A DNA stretch of 48,422 bases, taken from an uncultured Oscillospiraceae bacterium. GTDB lineage: Bacteria > Bacillota > Clostridia > Oscillospirales > Oscillospiraceae. A program made the position numbers and the translations under genes. The stretch lies in NCBI GenBank assembly GCA_944387775.1, contig CALXGE010000006.1, positions 1 to 48,422 of the forward strand, read 5' to 3'. Under the pieces are notes generated by a model that ran no database searches, had not been told where the DNA came from, and worked only from the letters and a program-made list of their open reading frames with translations. This document shows, piece after piece, positions 1 to 8,360 of the stretch; position 1 is the first letter of the stretch; each line of letters starts with the position of its first letter.

Positions 1-460
1 TTTTTCGGGACAAAAGTCTTGGATATGGACTTTTTTGCGGCTGGTTTCAGCACTTTTAGGCCAGCACCAAGCCCCTTACCCCTTTTTTCGCAAGCCTCGG
101 AAAATCCAGCCCATCGTTCGCACCGGAACACATACCGTGGCTAGCCGGTCCCGTATCTATCCCGGGAAGAACGGCAGGAAGGGCCTTCTTTGGCTTACGC
201 AAGCAGTTTATCACGGGGGGAGGCGGAGTGTCAATGGGAGGGAGGGGTTTGTAACATAACTGTAATGTTGAACCTTTTTCCATGCTTTCCGCCCTTTTCC
301 TCCAATGGTTATAAAACAGAGGACTTTTTCCGGTCTTTTCCAGTTCGGCAGACCACTCCCTGCCAGAGTTGATCATCTATCCATAGGAATTTTCCTGCGC
401 TGTGTTGCTCCCCTTCATGCAACAACGGAGTGGTTTTTCCCAGAGGGTGAAGGGACGGTG
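1..460. other. Left-edge stretch without a supported gene
   Basis: No open frame here has convincing protein character, and none has a good ribosome binding site. The frames on both strands are low-quality and rich in Pro, Arg and Ser, as expected of chance frames in GC-rich DNA. The stretch lies directly upstream of the terminase genes, so it may hold their promoter. I could not find a -35/-10 pair with good spacing: a TATAAA at 310-315 has no matching -35. Confidence 0.5.
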
Positions 461-754
461 GTGGATACGGAACTGGAACGGGAACAGCTGCTGGAGGCAC
501 TGGGGAAAATCGCGCTGTCCAAACCCAACGACGCCATTTCTTTGGCCCTGCATCCGGAAAAACGAATGAGTGGGCTGGATCTGTGGGGCGTGGCGGAGTT
601 CAAAAAGGGCAGCAACGGCAACATCGAGATCAAATTTACGGACCGTGTAAAGGCGATCTCCCTCCTGCTGGAGGCCCTGGGCGGAGGCGAGGACGGTATG
701 GCCGCCCTGCTGGACGCTCTGGACAGCTGCGATGCGGAGGAATCGGATTCTTAG
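461..754 (+). CDS. Putative terminase small subunit
   Basis: A short acidic protein of 97 residues starting at a GTG, with a purine-rich site (GAAGGGA) just upstream. The frame stays open to an ATG at 305, but that part does not read like protein, so the GTG is preferred. Content is helical (ELEREQLLEALGKIAL near the N-terminus, then KAISLLLEALGGGEDG). The position immediately before a large terminase subunit is what suggests small terminase, the DNA-recognition part of the packaging motor. No diagnostic motif is visible, so the call is by context. The end overlaps the next gene by 23 bases if that gene starts at 732. Confidence 0.55.
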   Translation: MDTELEREQLLEALGKIALSKPNDAISLALHPEKRMSGLDLWGVAEFKKGSNGNIEIKFTDRVKAISLLLEALGGGEDGMAALLDALDSCDAEESDS

Positions 755-2039
755 TGGAAATGAGTGGTATCGGTTGAATATCAAGCGCTTCTCCCCGAAG
801 CAGCGGCGGGTCATGGCCTGGTGGAGCCCTCGATCCGTTGACAGGCGCTTCGACGCCATTATCTGTGACGGGGCCGTGCGCAGCGGAAAAACCTTATGCA
901 TGGGGCTGAGCTTCGCCTGTTGGGCTATGGCCTGCTTCAATCATCAGCAGTTCGCTTTCTGCGGAAAAAGCGTCATCTCCCTGCGGAGAAACCTGCTTCA
1001 GGAACTAATACCTTTGCTGAAGGACCTAGGCTTTCAATGCCGGGAGAAGCGCAGCGAGAATCTTCTGATTCTGAAACGCGGCAGCCGGGAAAACCGATTC
1101 TGCCTGATGGGTGGAAAGGACGAGGGCAGCGCTGCTCTGATCCAGGGTGTGACCCTTGCAGGGGTGCTGCTGGACGAGGTGGCCCTCATGCCCCGGAGCT
1201 TTGTGGAGCAGGCGGTGGCACGCTGCAGTGTCAGTGGGTCCCGGCTGTGGTTCAACTGCAACCCTGAAGGGCCCCAGCACTGGTTCTATCAGGAGTGGAT
1301 CCTAAAGGCAGAGCAGCACAATGCATTATACCTCCACTTCACTATGGATGACAACCCTTCCCTCTCCCCCCGCATCCGGCAGCGTTACCGCTCCAGTTAC
1401 AGTGGTGCTTTCTACCGGCGGTTCATTTTGGGGGAATGGACCGCTGCCAAGGGACTGGTATACGACTTCTTCGACCCCGCCAGGGACGCGCGGCCCCGGC
1501 CGGAGGGCGAGATGGAGGAGTACTGTATCTCTGTGGATTACGGCACCGCCAATCCCTGTTCCTTCGGCCTGTGGGGTCGGCAACGCGGCATCTGGTACCG
1601 GATGGAGGAGTATTACTACGCATCCCGTCGTACCGGCGTGCAGCTGACCGATCAGGAGTATGTAGCGGCTCTGGAGCGCCTGGCGGCCGGGCGCTCCATC
1701 CGCTGCGTGGTGGTGGACCCCTCCGCCGCCAGCTTTATTACGGCCTTGCGCCAGGCAGGCTTTCCGGTCATCAAAGCCAACAATGACGTTCTTTCCGGTA
1801 TCCGTATCACCGCCAGTCTCTTGAAACAGGGCCGACTGGTGATCTGTCAGGATTGTCAGGACTGCCTTCGCGAGATGGCGCTCTACCGCTGGTCCGACCA
1901 GGGCGGCGGTCACGACGCCCCCCGCAAGGAGGATGACCACGCCATGGACGATATGCGCTACTTTGCTGCCACTATCGTGGAACCGGATTGCCGGGGTCCC
2001 TCCTTCTTCGCAGGCAGCGTGGAACGCCCCACCTGGTAG
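732..2039 (+). CDS. terL: Phage terminase large subunit
   Basis: ATPase-nuclease that pumps DNA into the empty head. Visible motifs are an adenine-binding-like FSPKQRRVMAWW stretch, Walker A DGAVRSGKT (about residues 46-54), Walker B GVLLDEVALMP, a coupling-type TMDDNPSLSP, and a C-terminal RNase H-like nuclease with acidic clusters ISVDYGTANP, VVVDPSAA and DDHAMDDMRYF. The 435-residue length is normal for the PBSX/Terminase_3 type. The start is uncertain: ATG 732 has no good ribosome site, and a TTG at 774 is an alternative that would still keep all motifs. Confidence 0.93.
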   Translation: MRRNRILSGNEWYRLNIKRFSPKQRRVMAWWSPRSVDRRFDAIICDGAVRSGKTLCMGLSFACWAMACFNHQQFAFCGKSVISLRRNLLQELIPLLKDLGFQCREKRSENLLILKRGSRENRFCLMGGKDEGSAALIQGVTLAGVLLDEVALMPRSFVEQAVARCSVSGSRLWFNCNPEGPQHWFYQEWILKAEQHNALYLHFTMDDNPSLSPRIRQRYRSSYSGAFYRRFILGEWTAAKGLVYDFFDPARDARPRPEGEMEEYCISVDYGTANPCSFGLWGRQRGIWYRMEEYYYASRRTGVQLTDQEYVAALERLAAGRSIRCVVVDPSAASFITALRQAGFPVIKANNDVLSGIRITASLLKQGRLVICQDCQDCLREMALYRWSDQGGGHDAPRKEDDHAMDDMRYFAATIVEPDCRGPSFFAGSVERPTW

Positions 2040-2078
2040 GCCGCTACCTTATTTAATATAAAAGGAGTTTTTCAATGG

Positions 2079-3254
2079 ATGGGACTGTTTAAGCGAAAAC
2101 TCGAGACAGCCGGGGCGGCCGCCGCCTCTCCCCAGATCAGAAGAGGCGACACTCTGCCCTTCAGCGTACTGGGCAGCTACGTCCCCTTACAGCCGGGAGA
2201 GGCCAGGCTATACCGGGCCATCCGGGAAGCCGTGCCTCTGGTGGACGCCTGCATCTACAAGATCATCCGGCTATGCGGCGGCGTAAGCGCCACTTGCAGT
2301 GACCCCCAGGCGGAAAAGGAGCTCAAGTTGTTTCTGGAGCGTGTCCCTACCGGTCGGGGTCAACGGGGCATCAATGCTTTTCTGGACCAGTATCTGGACT
2401 CCATGCTGGTATTTGGACGCGGAATAGGCGAAATTGTTCCTACAGGCGACGGGCGGGATATTGCCGCTCTCCTCTGCGGACGGGTGGAGGACATCCAGAT
2501 CCAGGAGGGGGACAACCCTCTGGACTTTACCCTGTGCGCTATGGACGTCTATGGGCAGATCGCTCCCCTTCCCTGCCAGCAGCTGCTCCTATTCACCCCT
2601 TTTAACCCGGAAACCTACTGCCCCTACGGCGTTTCTCTTCTGCGCTCCATGCCTTTCCTTACGGAGCTGCTGGGCAAAATCTATCACGCCATCGGCGCCA
2701 ACTGGGAACGAATGGGCAATGTGCGCTTTGCTGTAGTCTACAGGCCGCAGGCCGGGGAGCTGGAACGGGGCATGGCACAGGAGCGCAGCCAGCAGCTGGC
2801 CCGTGAGTGGAGCCGTGCCATGGAGAGTACCCGTTGCGGCAGCGTTCGGGATTTTGTGGCTGTGGGCGATGTGGACATCAAAGTTATTGGAGCAGACAAC
2901 CAAATCCTGGACAGCTCTGTACCAATTCGGCAGATCCTGGAACAGCTGGTATCCAAAACCGGAATCCCGCCCTTTATGCTGGGACTGAGCTGGTCCAGCA
3001 CCGAGCGTATGAGCACCCAGCAGGCGGATCTGCTCACTACGGAAATGACCGCCATCCGTCGCTCCCTTACCCCGGTGATCGAGCGCATCTGCTCTCTCTG
3101 GCTGAGGATGCACGGCTATGGCTGTGATTTTCAGGTGGAGTGGGATGACATCAACCTTCAGGATCTGCTGGAGGAGGCCAAGGCCGACTGGTACCGGGAG
3201 CAGACCAGAAAGCTGGCCCTGGAAAACGATGCGGCAGAACAGGCACGCGCTTGA
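2079..3254 (+). CDS. Phage portal protein
   Basis: 391 residues; the dodecameric ring through which DNA enters the capsid and to which the tail attaches. Typical portal features are PLVDACIYKIIRLCGG near residue 55, LLLFTPFNPETYCPYGVSLLR in mid-protein, and the wing/stem part with SKTGIPPFMLGLSW and then a long helical region rich in Glu, Arg and Gln. The ribosome site AAAGGAG at 2060-2066 serves ATG 2079; the nearby ATG 2075 is out of frame and stops at once. The gene sits between terminase and protease, the canonical order. Confidence 0.85.
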   Translation: MGLFKRKLETAGAAAASPQIRRGDTLPFSVLGSYVPLQPGEARLYRAIREAVPLVDACIYKIIRLCGGVSATCSDPQAEKELKLFLERVPTGRGQRGINAFLDQYLDSMLVFGRGIGEIVPTGDGRDIAALLCGRVEDIQIQEGDNPLDFTLCAMDVYGQIAPLPCQQLLLFTPFNPETYCPYGVSLLRSMPFLTELLGKIYHAIGANWERMGNVRFAVVYRPQAGELERGMAQERSQQLAREWSRAMESTRCGSVRDFVAVGDVDIKVIGADNQILDSSVPIRQILEQLVSKTGIPPFMLGLSWSSTERMSTQQADLLTTEMTAIRRSLTPVIERICSLWLRMHGYGCDFQVEWDDINLQDLLEEAKADWYREQTRKLALENDAAEQARA

Positions 3255-3308
3255 CGCGCCTTCTCCCTGCTCTGCCTCTGCTTATCTTTACATGGGAGGC
3301 GATCCTAT

Positions 3309-4232
3309 TTGGATGTAAAAAAGCAGCCGGGCTGTGTGATGGACCATCCAGTGTCCTCGGAAGACATGGATCTCATCAACCGCCTGGCTAAGACAACTCT
3401 GGCGCCGGAACAAGTATACACCTTTGCAGTCCGTCTGTGCGACAACGAGGTGGATCGGGACTGGGAGCGCTTTGATATCTCCGCCCTCTCCGCTCTCAGT
3501 CAGCTGTTCGTGGGGAAAAGCGGTATCTTTGACCACAACTGGTCTGCAGAAGGTCAGACTGCCCGAATCTACCGCACCGAGCTGTGCCAGGAGCCAGGCC
3601 TTACCGCTGCCGGGGATCCCTGCCGTTACCTGAAAGGGTACGCCTATATGCTCCGCAGCGACAAGAACAGCGACCTCATTGCGGAGATCGAAGGCGGCAT
3701 CAAAAAAGAGGTCAGCATCGGCTGCAGTGTGGCCCGGAGCGTATGCTCCATCTGCGGACAGACCAGCTGCACCCATCAGCGAGGCCAGACCTACGACGGA
3801 AAGCTCTGCTACTTCACCCTCCAGGATCCCACCGACGCCTACGAGTGGAGTTTTGTGGCGGTACCCGCCCAGCGGAAGTCCGGGGTCATCAAAGCCTTTT
3901 CTCAGGAGGAGGGAGACGGCTCACTGCGCCGTCTGCTGGCCCACTCCCCTGCTGGTCTCAGGCAGCTGGAAGCTCTGGAAAAAGAGGCTGGCATGGGCCG
4001 GGCCTATCTGACCAGCCTGCGGAAGGAATTGATACGGCTGGCAGGGCTGGCTGATGAGGCCCTTGATATGAACATTTTTTCCGGGATTACCGAAAAGTTG
4101 GAGGAAAAAGAGCTGTTGGAGCTGACAAGAGTATGCCGGCTCCGGCTGGACACGCTCTATCCCCCCACACCCCAGCTGCGGTCCAAGACCGCCCTACCCC
4201 GCGCCGATGAGGATGGCGCATTCTTGATTTGA
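3309..4232 (+). CDS. Prohead protease-like protein
   Basis: Probable capsid maturation protease of the HK97 gp4 / S78 type. Visible are a DWERFDISAL segment, GIFDHNW with the likely catalytic His76, and KKEVSIGCS with the likely catalytic Ser136, matching the His and Ser spacing of the family. The start is a TTG with GGGAGG upstream; an ATG at residue 11 is an alternative. Unusual for the family is a Cys/His cluster right after the Ser motif (CSICGQTSCTH, residues 146-156), which looks like a small zinc site. The C-terminal 130 residues are helical and might serve as scaffold. Its position just before capsid genes supports the call. Confidence 0.75.
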   Translation: MDVKKQPGCVMDHPVSSEDMDLINRLAKTTLAPEQVYTFAVRLCDNEVDRDWERFDISALSALSQLFVGKSGIFDHNWSAEGQTARIYRTELCQEPGLTAAGDPCRYLKGYAYMLRSDKNSDLIAEIEGGIKKEVSIGCSVARSVCSICGQTSCTHQRGQTYDGKLCYFTLQDPTDAYEWSFVAVPAQRKSGVIKAFSQEEGDGSLRRLLAHSPAGLRQLEALEKEAGMGRAYLTSLRKELIRLAGLADEALDMNIFSGITEKLEEKELLELTRVCRLRLDTLYPPTPQLRSKTALPRADEDGAFLI

Positions 4233-4249
4233 CAGGAGGATCCGATACA

Positions 4250-4585
4250 ATGAGCGTTTCTTTTCATGGCATTGGCCAGGTCTGCGCCACTTTTCTGGGA
4301 ACCGGCACTGAGGGTCAGGTGGTCAAGGTGAGCACCGCGGCCACCGTGGCTCCCTGCGTAAACGGCGACAGCTTCTGCGGCGTGGCAATGTGCGTCAAGG
4401 ACGACGCCTGCGCTGTACAGGTGGCAGGCTTTGTCACCGTGCCCTACAGCAGCACCGAGCCCACCCCGGGCTACGCCAAGCTCTCTGCCGACGGCACCGG
4501 CGGCGTAAAAACCGACGAGGGCGGCCGGGAGTATCTGGTGGTCAGCGTGGACACCGCCGCCAAATCCGTCACTATTTTGCTGTAA
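4250..4585 (+). CDS. Small head protein, possible capsid decoration protein
   Basis: 111 residues, beta-rich, full of Gly, Val and Thr (GTGTEGQVVKVSTAATV, YAKLSADGTGGVKTDEGG). An AGGAGG site at 4234-4239 fits ATG 4250 rather than the in-frame ATG at 4229. It lies between protease and major capsid, where many phages encode a capsid-stabilising protein of this size and composition (gpD or head-fibre type). The function is by position and composition; no catalytic motif is seen. Confidence 0.55.
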   Translation: MSVSFHGIGQVCATFLGTGTEGQVVKVSTAATVAPCVNGDSFCGVAMCVKDDACAVQVAGFVTVPYSSTEPTPGYAKLSADGTGGVKTDEGGREYLVVSVDTAAKSVTILL

Positions 4586-4603
4586 AGGAAGGGGCACGAA
4601 ACT

Positions 4604-5635
4604 ATGGCTTATACTTACGACAACCTGAGACTGGAAAAAGGTATGTACGGCGAGGCGGGCAAGTCCTTTACCCAGGTGCTGGAGGCAGCCGACCCCAGCG
4701 AAAACTACCGGGGCACGCCCCTGGAGGGACTGGACGCCTTCCAGCGCCAGCTGAAACGTTTTGACATCCATGTGAAGGGCAGCCGCTCTGATGTGGTGGA
4801 GAAGTTCTTCCGGACCACCGAGTCCGCCGTCCTCTTCCCCGAGTTCGTCTCCCGGGTGGTGCGCCAGGGCATGGAGGAGGACAATGTGCTGCCCTCTATC
4901 ACTGCCACTGTCACTCAGTTCGACGGCATGGACTACCGCTCCATCTACTCCGTCCCCAGCGAGGACGAGAAGTCCCTCAAGCGGGTGGAGGAGGGCGCTG
5001 CCCTGCCTCAGACCAGCGTGCGCACCCAGTCCAACCTGGTGAAGCTCCACAAGCGGGGCCGTATGCTGGTGGCCTCCTATGAGGCCATCCGCTTCCAGCG
5101 GCTGGATCTGTTTTCCATCACCCTGCGGCAGATCGGCAGCCACATCGCCCGGATGCATCTGGAGGACGCCATCAACGTCATCATCAACGGCGACGGCAAC
5201 GAGAATCCTGCCCAGAGTCTCACCGTGGGCACCTCCCCCATCGGCGGTACCAGCGGCACTCTCTCCTATGAGGCTCTGCTGGACTTCTGGGCCCAGTTTG
5301 ATCCCTACACCATGAACACCATTCTGGTACCCAATGCCGTTATGCTGGACATGCTGAAAATGGAGGAATTTCAGAATCCCCTCACCGGCCTTAATTTCCA
5401 GGGCACCGGTACCCTGGCTTCCCCTCTGGGCGCTACTCTGCTGCGCACCAGCGCCATGCCCGAAGGCAAGCTCATCGGTCTGGACCGCAACTACGCCCTG
5501 GAGATGGTCAGCGCCGGCGAGGTCATGGTGGAGTACGACAAGCTCATCGACCGTCAGGTGGAGCGAGCTGCCATCACCAGCATCTCCGGCTTTGCCAAGC
5601 TCTATGCCGACGCCGGGAAGGTCCTCACCATCTGA
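4604..5635 (+). CDS. Major capsid protein (HK97-fold type)
   Basis: 343 residues starting MAYTYDNLRLEKGMYGEAGK, with the N-terminal arm, a FRTTESAVLFPEFVSRVVRQG stretch, and a central domain with LHKRGRMLVASYEAIR and HLEDAINVIINGDGN. The C-terminal part ends ALEMVSAGEVMVEYDKLIDRQ, the beta-rich axial-domain end typical of HK97-fold capsid proteins annotated in Clostridia prophages. It follows the protease and decoration genes with a good ribosome site (GGAAGGGGC). The start and length fit a single intact gene. Confidence 0.8.
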   Translation: MAYTYDNLRLEKGMYGEAGKSFTQVLEAADPSENYRGTPLEGLDAFQRQLKRFDIHVKGSRSDVVEKFFRTTESAVLFPEFVSRVVRQGMEEDNVLPSITATVTQFDGMDYRSIYSVPSEDEKSLKRVEEGAALPQTSVRTQSNLVKLHKRGRMLVASYEAIRFQRLDLFSITLRQIGSHIARMHLEDAINVIINGDGNENPAQSLTVGTSPIGGTSGTLSYEALLDFWAQFDPYTMNTILVPNAVMLDMLKMEEFQNPLTGLNFQGTGTLASPLGATLLRTSAMPEGKLIGLDRNYALEMVSAGEVMVEYDKLIDRQVERAAITSISGFAKLYADAGKVLTI

Positions 5636-5704
5636 TCGGCCCATCTCTGCCCCGGCGGAAGCTCTGCGGTTTTTGCCGGGACATGCTGAAAGGAAGCGTA
5701 GCAC

Positions 5705-6064
5705 ATGCACGAAACCATTCTTTCCCTGGCCGAGGCCATCACTTCTCCCTCCGATCAGGAACAGCCCCTACTGGAAAGTCTGTGCACCTGTGCGGAGGCC
5801 CAGATCACCCAGCGGCTGTCCTCCGGCATGACACCTGAGGCCTGTGCCGACGCCTTTACCTGCGCCGCCGCCCTGCTGGCTGCGGCAGGACTCTTCTCCT
5901 GCCGCAGCGCAGGCGGAGCAGAGCAGTTCACTGCCGGAGACGTGAGCCTCCGCCTCAGTGCCGATGCCGGTGGGGCAGCTGCTGCTCTCCAGCATCAGGC
6001 GGAGACTATGATGGCCCCCTACTTTCAGGACGATACCTTTGCCTTTCTGGGGGTGAGGGGATGA
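5705..6064 (+). CDS. Head-tail connector (gp6-like) candidate
   Basis: 119 residues, mostly alpha-helical and Ala-rich (SLAEAITSPSD, AAALLAAAGLF), ending in QAETMMAPYFQDDTFAFLGVRG. It is the first gene after the capsid protein, which in HK97-like order is the adaptor ring sitting under the portal. AAAGGAAG precedes ATG 5705. The stop overlaps the next start (ATGA), indicating translational coupling. No diagnostic motif; the call is by position and size. Confidence 0.55.
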   Translation: MHETILSLAEAITSPSDQEQPLLESLCTCAEAQITQRLSSGMTPEACADAFTCAAALLAAAGLFSCRSAGGAEQFTAGDVSLRLSADAGGAAAALQHQAETMMAPYFQDDTFAFLGVRG

Positions 6065-6393
6065 CCGGCACCTTCGATCTGCTGCTCTCCCGCTACGGCC
6101 AGAGCGTTACCCTCACCCCCAGGGCTAGCGAGCAACCCATCGCCCTGCGGGCCTTTCTCCAGCCCATCCTGACAAAGCAGGAGGATCTGCCCATTGCGCC
6201 ATCCCCGCTGGGGGCCGTCAGTTCGGAGCGATGGCTCTATCTGGGCAGCGGCAGCCAGCCTCTGGCCCCCGGCGACCAGGTGGACACAGAAGGGCTGGCC
6301 TTAGTGATTCAGGAGGCCCGGACCGTGTTCTGGCAGGACCAGCTTTTCTACCAGAGAGCTCTGCTGAGAAAGCGGAAGGAGGCAGCGGTATGA
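6061..6393 (+). CDS. Head closure / stopper-like protein
   Basis: 110 residues with a small beta-barrel profile: FDLLLSRYGQSVTLTPR, then RAFLQPILTKQ, RWLYLGSGSQPLAPGDQV, and a basic tail LLRKRKEAAV. The pattern (flexible N-terminus, tyrosine-glycine around residue 12, then strands around an LxPGD turn) matches phage neck proteins of the gp7/gpFII/stopper group. It overlaps its neighbours by 4 bases on both sides. Function inferred from order and fold-like pattern. Confidence 0.55.
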   Translation: MTGTFDLLLSRYGQSVTLTPRASEQPIALRAFLQPILTKQEDLPIAPSPLGAVSSERWLYLGSGSQPLAPGDQVDTEGLALVIQEARTVFWQDQLFYQRALLRKRKEAAV

Positions 6394-6896
6394 ACCGAGG
6401 TCTGGAACAGGTCCGGGATGCTGTCTCCGACGCTCTGGAAAAAGCAGGGCTGGCCGTATGTCCCGCCTTCTCCCCCGGCTGGGCCAAGCAGTACAGCACC
6501 CCAGTGGCCGCTGTCGGTCTGCGCTCCGGCGAGAGCCGCAGCGACGCCTTCAACAGTTACCTGGGGCGGCAGCTGGATCCCGACACCCAGGCACCTCTGG
6601 AGGTCTACGGGATGCGGCTTGACATGACGCTGTCCCTGGACATCTACGCCCCCGCTGAGAGCGGCGCCGCCGGATGTGATCAGGCGCTTAACATTCTTCA
6701 CCAGGTCATGCTGGATGGTCTCCCTTCGGGCCTGCGGCCCACAGAGCTGCGCTGGGAGGAGGCAGAGTGGGATGAAACCACTTCTATGTTCCTTCGCAAG
6801 GGCTGCTTCTCCTGCAGCGCTTACTTTGTGGCCACGGCCACCGAGGAGGGTGCCTGGCTCACCGACTTTATTCTGAAAGGTGTGGTAACCAAATGA
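6390..6896 (+). CDS. Tail terminator / neck protein candidate
   Basis: 168 residues from ATG 6390, which overlaps the previous stop (ATGA) and has GGAGG upstream. It begins MNRGLEQVRDAVSDALEKAG and has a beta-rich middle (YGMRLDMTLSLDIYAP) typical of tail-completion proteins that cap the tail tube. It stands directly before the sheath gene, the expected place. There is no other clear motif. The frame remains open upstream to 6231, but that stretch overlaps the stopper gene in another frame and has no supported start. Confidence 0.5.
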   Translation: MNRGLEQVRDAVSDALEKAGLAVCPAFSPGWAKQYSTPVAAVGLRSGESRSDAFNSYLGRQLDPDTQAPLEVYGMRLDMTLSLDIYAPAESGAAGCDQALNILHQVMLDGLPSGLRPTELRWEEAEWDETTSMFLRKGCFSCSAYFVATATEEGAWLTDFILKGVVTK

Positions 6897-7954
6897 GCAA
6901 TATCATTATTCATGAGCGTCCCGGAGTATACTCCTCCTACGACACTTCCACTGTCATCCGGGGAGGCCGGGCGGTACGCGTCATCGGCGTGGCGGCCAAA
7001 GCCACCGCCGGTACCCCCAATGTTCCCGTCACGCTTACCAGTTATGAGGGCGGACTTTCTGCCTTCGGCGAGGACGCCGATGGCACGCCCGGTATGTCCA
7101 CTATTTTGTCTCTGCTGTTTGAAAATGGTGCCTCCACCGTGGTAGCTGTATCTGTGGAGGAGGACGACTATGCCTCCGCCTTTGCCGCCCTCAAGGCTAT
7201 GGACAACATTCAGGTTGTGGTGTGCGACAGCGGTGACGAGACGGTACAGCAGGATCTGCGCACCAGTCTGGAGGAGGCCTCTGCCACCCGGAGAGAGCGC
7301 ATCGCGGTGGTGGGCATGAGCGGTGCGGGCACCAGCGAGCTGACCGGCCGGGCAGAAGCCCTGAACAGTGAGCGTATGGTGCTGGTGGGCCCCGATGTAC
7401 TGAACAAGTCCGGTAAAAAGCTTTCCGGCGTCTTTGCCGCCGCTGCTGTGGCCGGCGCCATCGCTGTCACCTCCGATCCCGCCATTCCCCTCAACGGCAC
7501 TTCGCTGAAAGGCCTGGGAGGCGTGGAAACTCTGTACGGGGACAACGAGATCGATCTTCTGGTCCGGGGCGGCGTGACTCCTCTGGAAGCAGTGGGTGGC
7601 GTAGTCTCTCCTGTCCGCGGTATTACCACCCGCACCACCACCGGCGGCGTCCCTGACATCACCTGGCGGGAACTGACTACCATTCTGGTGGTGGACGATG
7701 TGATCCCCTCCATTCGGGCCAGCCTCCGCAGCCGCTTCAGCCGTACCAAAAACACCGCCCAGACCCGAGGCGCTATCCGCTCCCAGGTCATCGTGGAGCT
7801 GGAAAACAAGCTGCGCGCAGAGATCATTGACAGCTACGGCGAGGTGGAAGTATCCGTCTACGAGGATGACCCCACCGTGTGCCTGGTGGAGTTCAGCTTT
7901 GCCGTGGCTCACGGCCTCAACCAGATCTATCTCACCGCTCACATCACCATTTAA
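6893..7954 (+). CDS. Phage tail sheath protein
   Basis: 353-residue contractile sheath subunit. The N-terminus MSNIIIHERPGVYSSYDT is the typical sheath start with the conserved RPGVY. A Rossmann-like middle (VVVCDSGDETVQQ, IAVVGMSGAG) and a C-terminus ending VEFSFAVAHGLNQIYLTAHITI, the strand that interlocks sheath subunits, complete the fold. It makes the tail a myovirus/contractile type. Length matches the short sheaths of Firmicutes prophages. It overlaps the preceding gene by 4 bases. Confidence 0.93.
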   Translation: MSNIIIHERPGVYSSYDTSTVIRGGRAVRVIGVAAKATAGTPNVPVTLTSYEGGLSAFGEDADGTPGMSTILSLLFENGASTVVAVSVEEDDYASAFAALKAMDNIQVVVCDSGDETVQQDLRTSLEEASATRRERIAVVGMSGAGTSELTGRAEALNSERMVLVGPDVLNKSGKKLSGVFAAAAVAGAIAVTSDPAIPLNGTSLKGLGGVETLYGDNEIDLLVRGGVTPLEAVGGVVSPVRGITTRTTTGGVPDITWRELTTILVVDDVIPSIRASLRSRFSRTKNTAQTRGAIRSQVIVELENKLRAEIIDSYGEVEVSVYEDDPTVCLVEFSFAVAHGLNQIYLTAHITI

Positions 7955-7970
7955 TTGAGGAGGCAACAAC

Positions 7971-8360
7971 ATGGAGGTAACAGGATTTCCTACCAGCTGT
8001 GACATCTACCTGGAGCTGGAGGGCAAAAAAGTGGCGGTAGTCCAGAGCTACACCGCCAAGGCCACAAAGACCAGCCAGGTGGTGGAGGCCTTCGGTGAGA
8101 GCGAGCCGGTGGCCACCATCAACGGCCAGAACAAATACGTACTGGAGCTGACCCGGCTCTATGCTACCGACGAGGCCATCAGCGACGGCATCGACTTCTT
8201 CGCTCTGGCCAACTTCTCTCTGGTGATCTGTAAGCCCGACCGAAAGGTTATCTACAGCGGCTGCCAGTGGAGCGCCATCCAGGAGGAAGGCAAAGTAGGC
8301 GCCATGGTGGCGGAGAAGGTAACCCTCATGGCCACCAGCCGTATTGAGGTTGCCGCCTGA
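7971..8360 (+). CDS. Phage tail tube protein
   Basis: 129 residues, beta-strand rich (CDIYLELEGKKVAVVQSY, NKYVLELTRLY, FSLVICKPDRKVIYSGCQW). This is the size and position of the inner tube subunit of contractile tails (XkdM/DUF2001-like or gpFII-like). GAGGAGG-type site AGGAGG precedes ATG 7971. The stop overlaps the next start by one base (TGATG), implying coupled translation. The tube stacks inside the sheath encoded just upstream. Confidence 0.8.
   Translation: MEVTGFPTSCDIYLELEGKKVAVVQSYTAKATKTSQVVEAFGESEPVATINGQNKYVLELTRLYATDEAISDGIDFFALANFSLVICKPDRKVIYSGCQWSAIQEEGKVGAMVAEKVTLMATSRIEVAA

Noticed and set aside
377-940. Open frame of 187 codons on the - strand over the terminase start
   Set aside because: It overlaps two terminase genes, has no ribosome site and a composition typical of antisense frames.
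4157-5710. Long - strand open frame over the capsid genes (517 codons)
   Set aside because: Gly/His/Leu-rich antisense shadow of the capsid genes, which have clear starts and homology-like motifs on the + strand.
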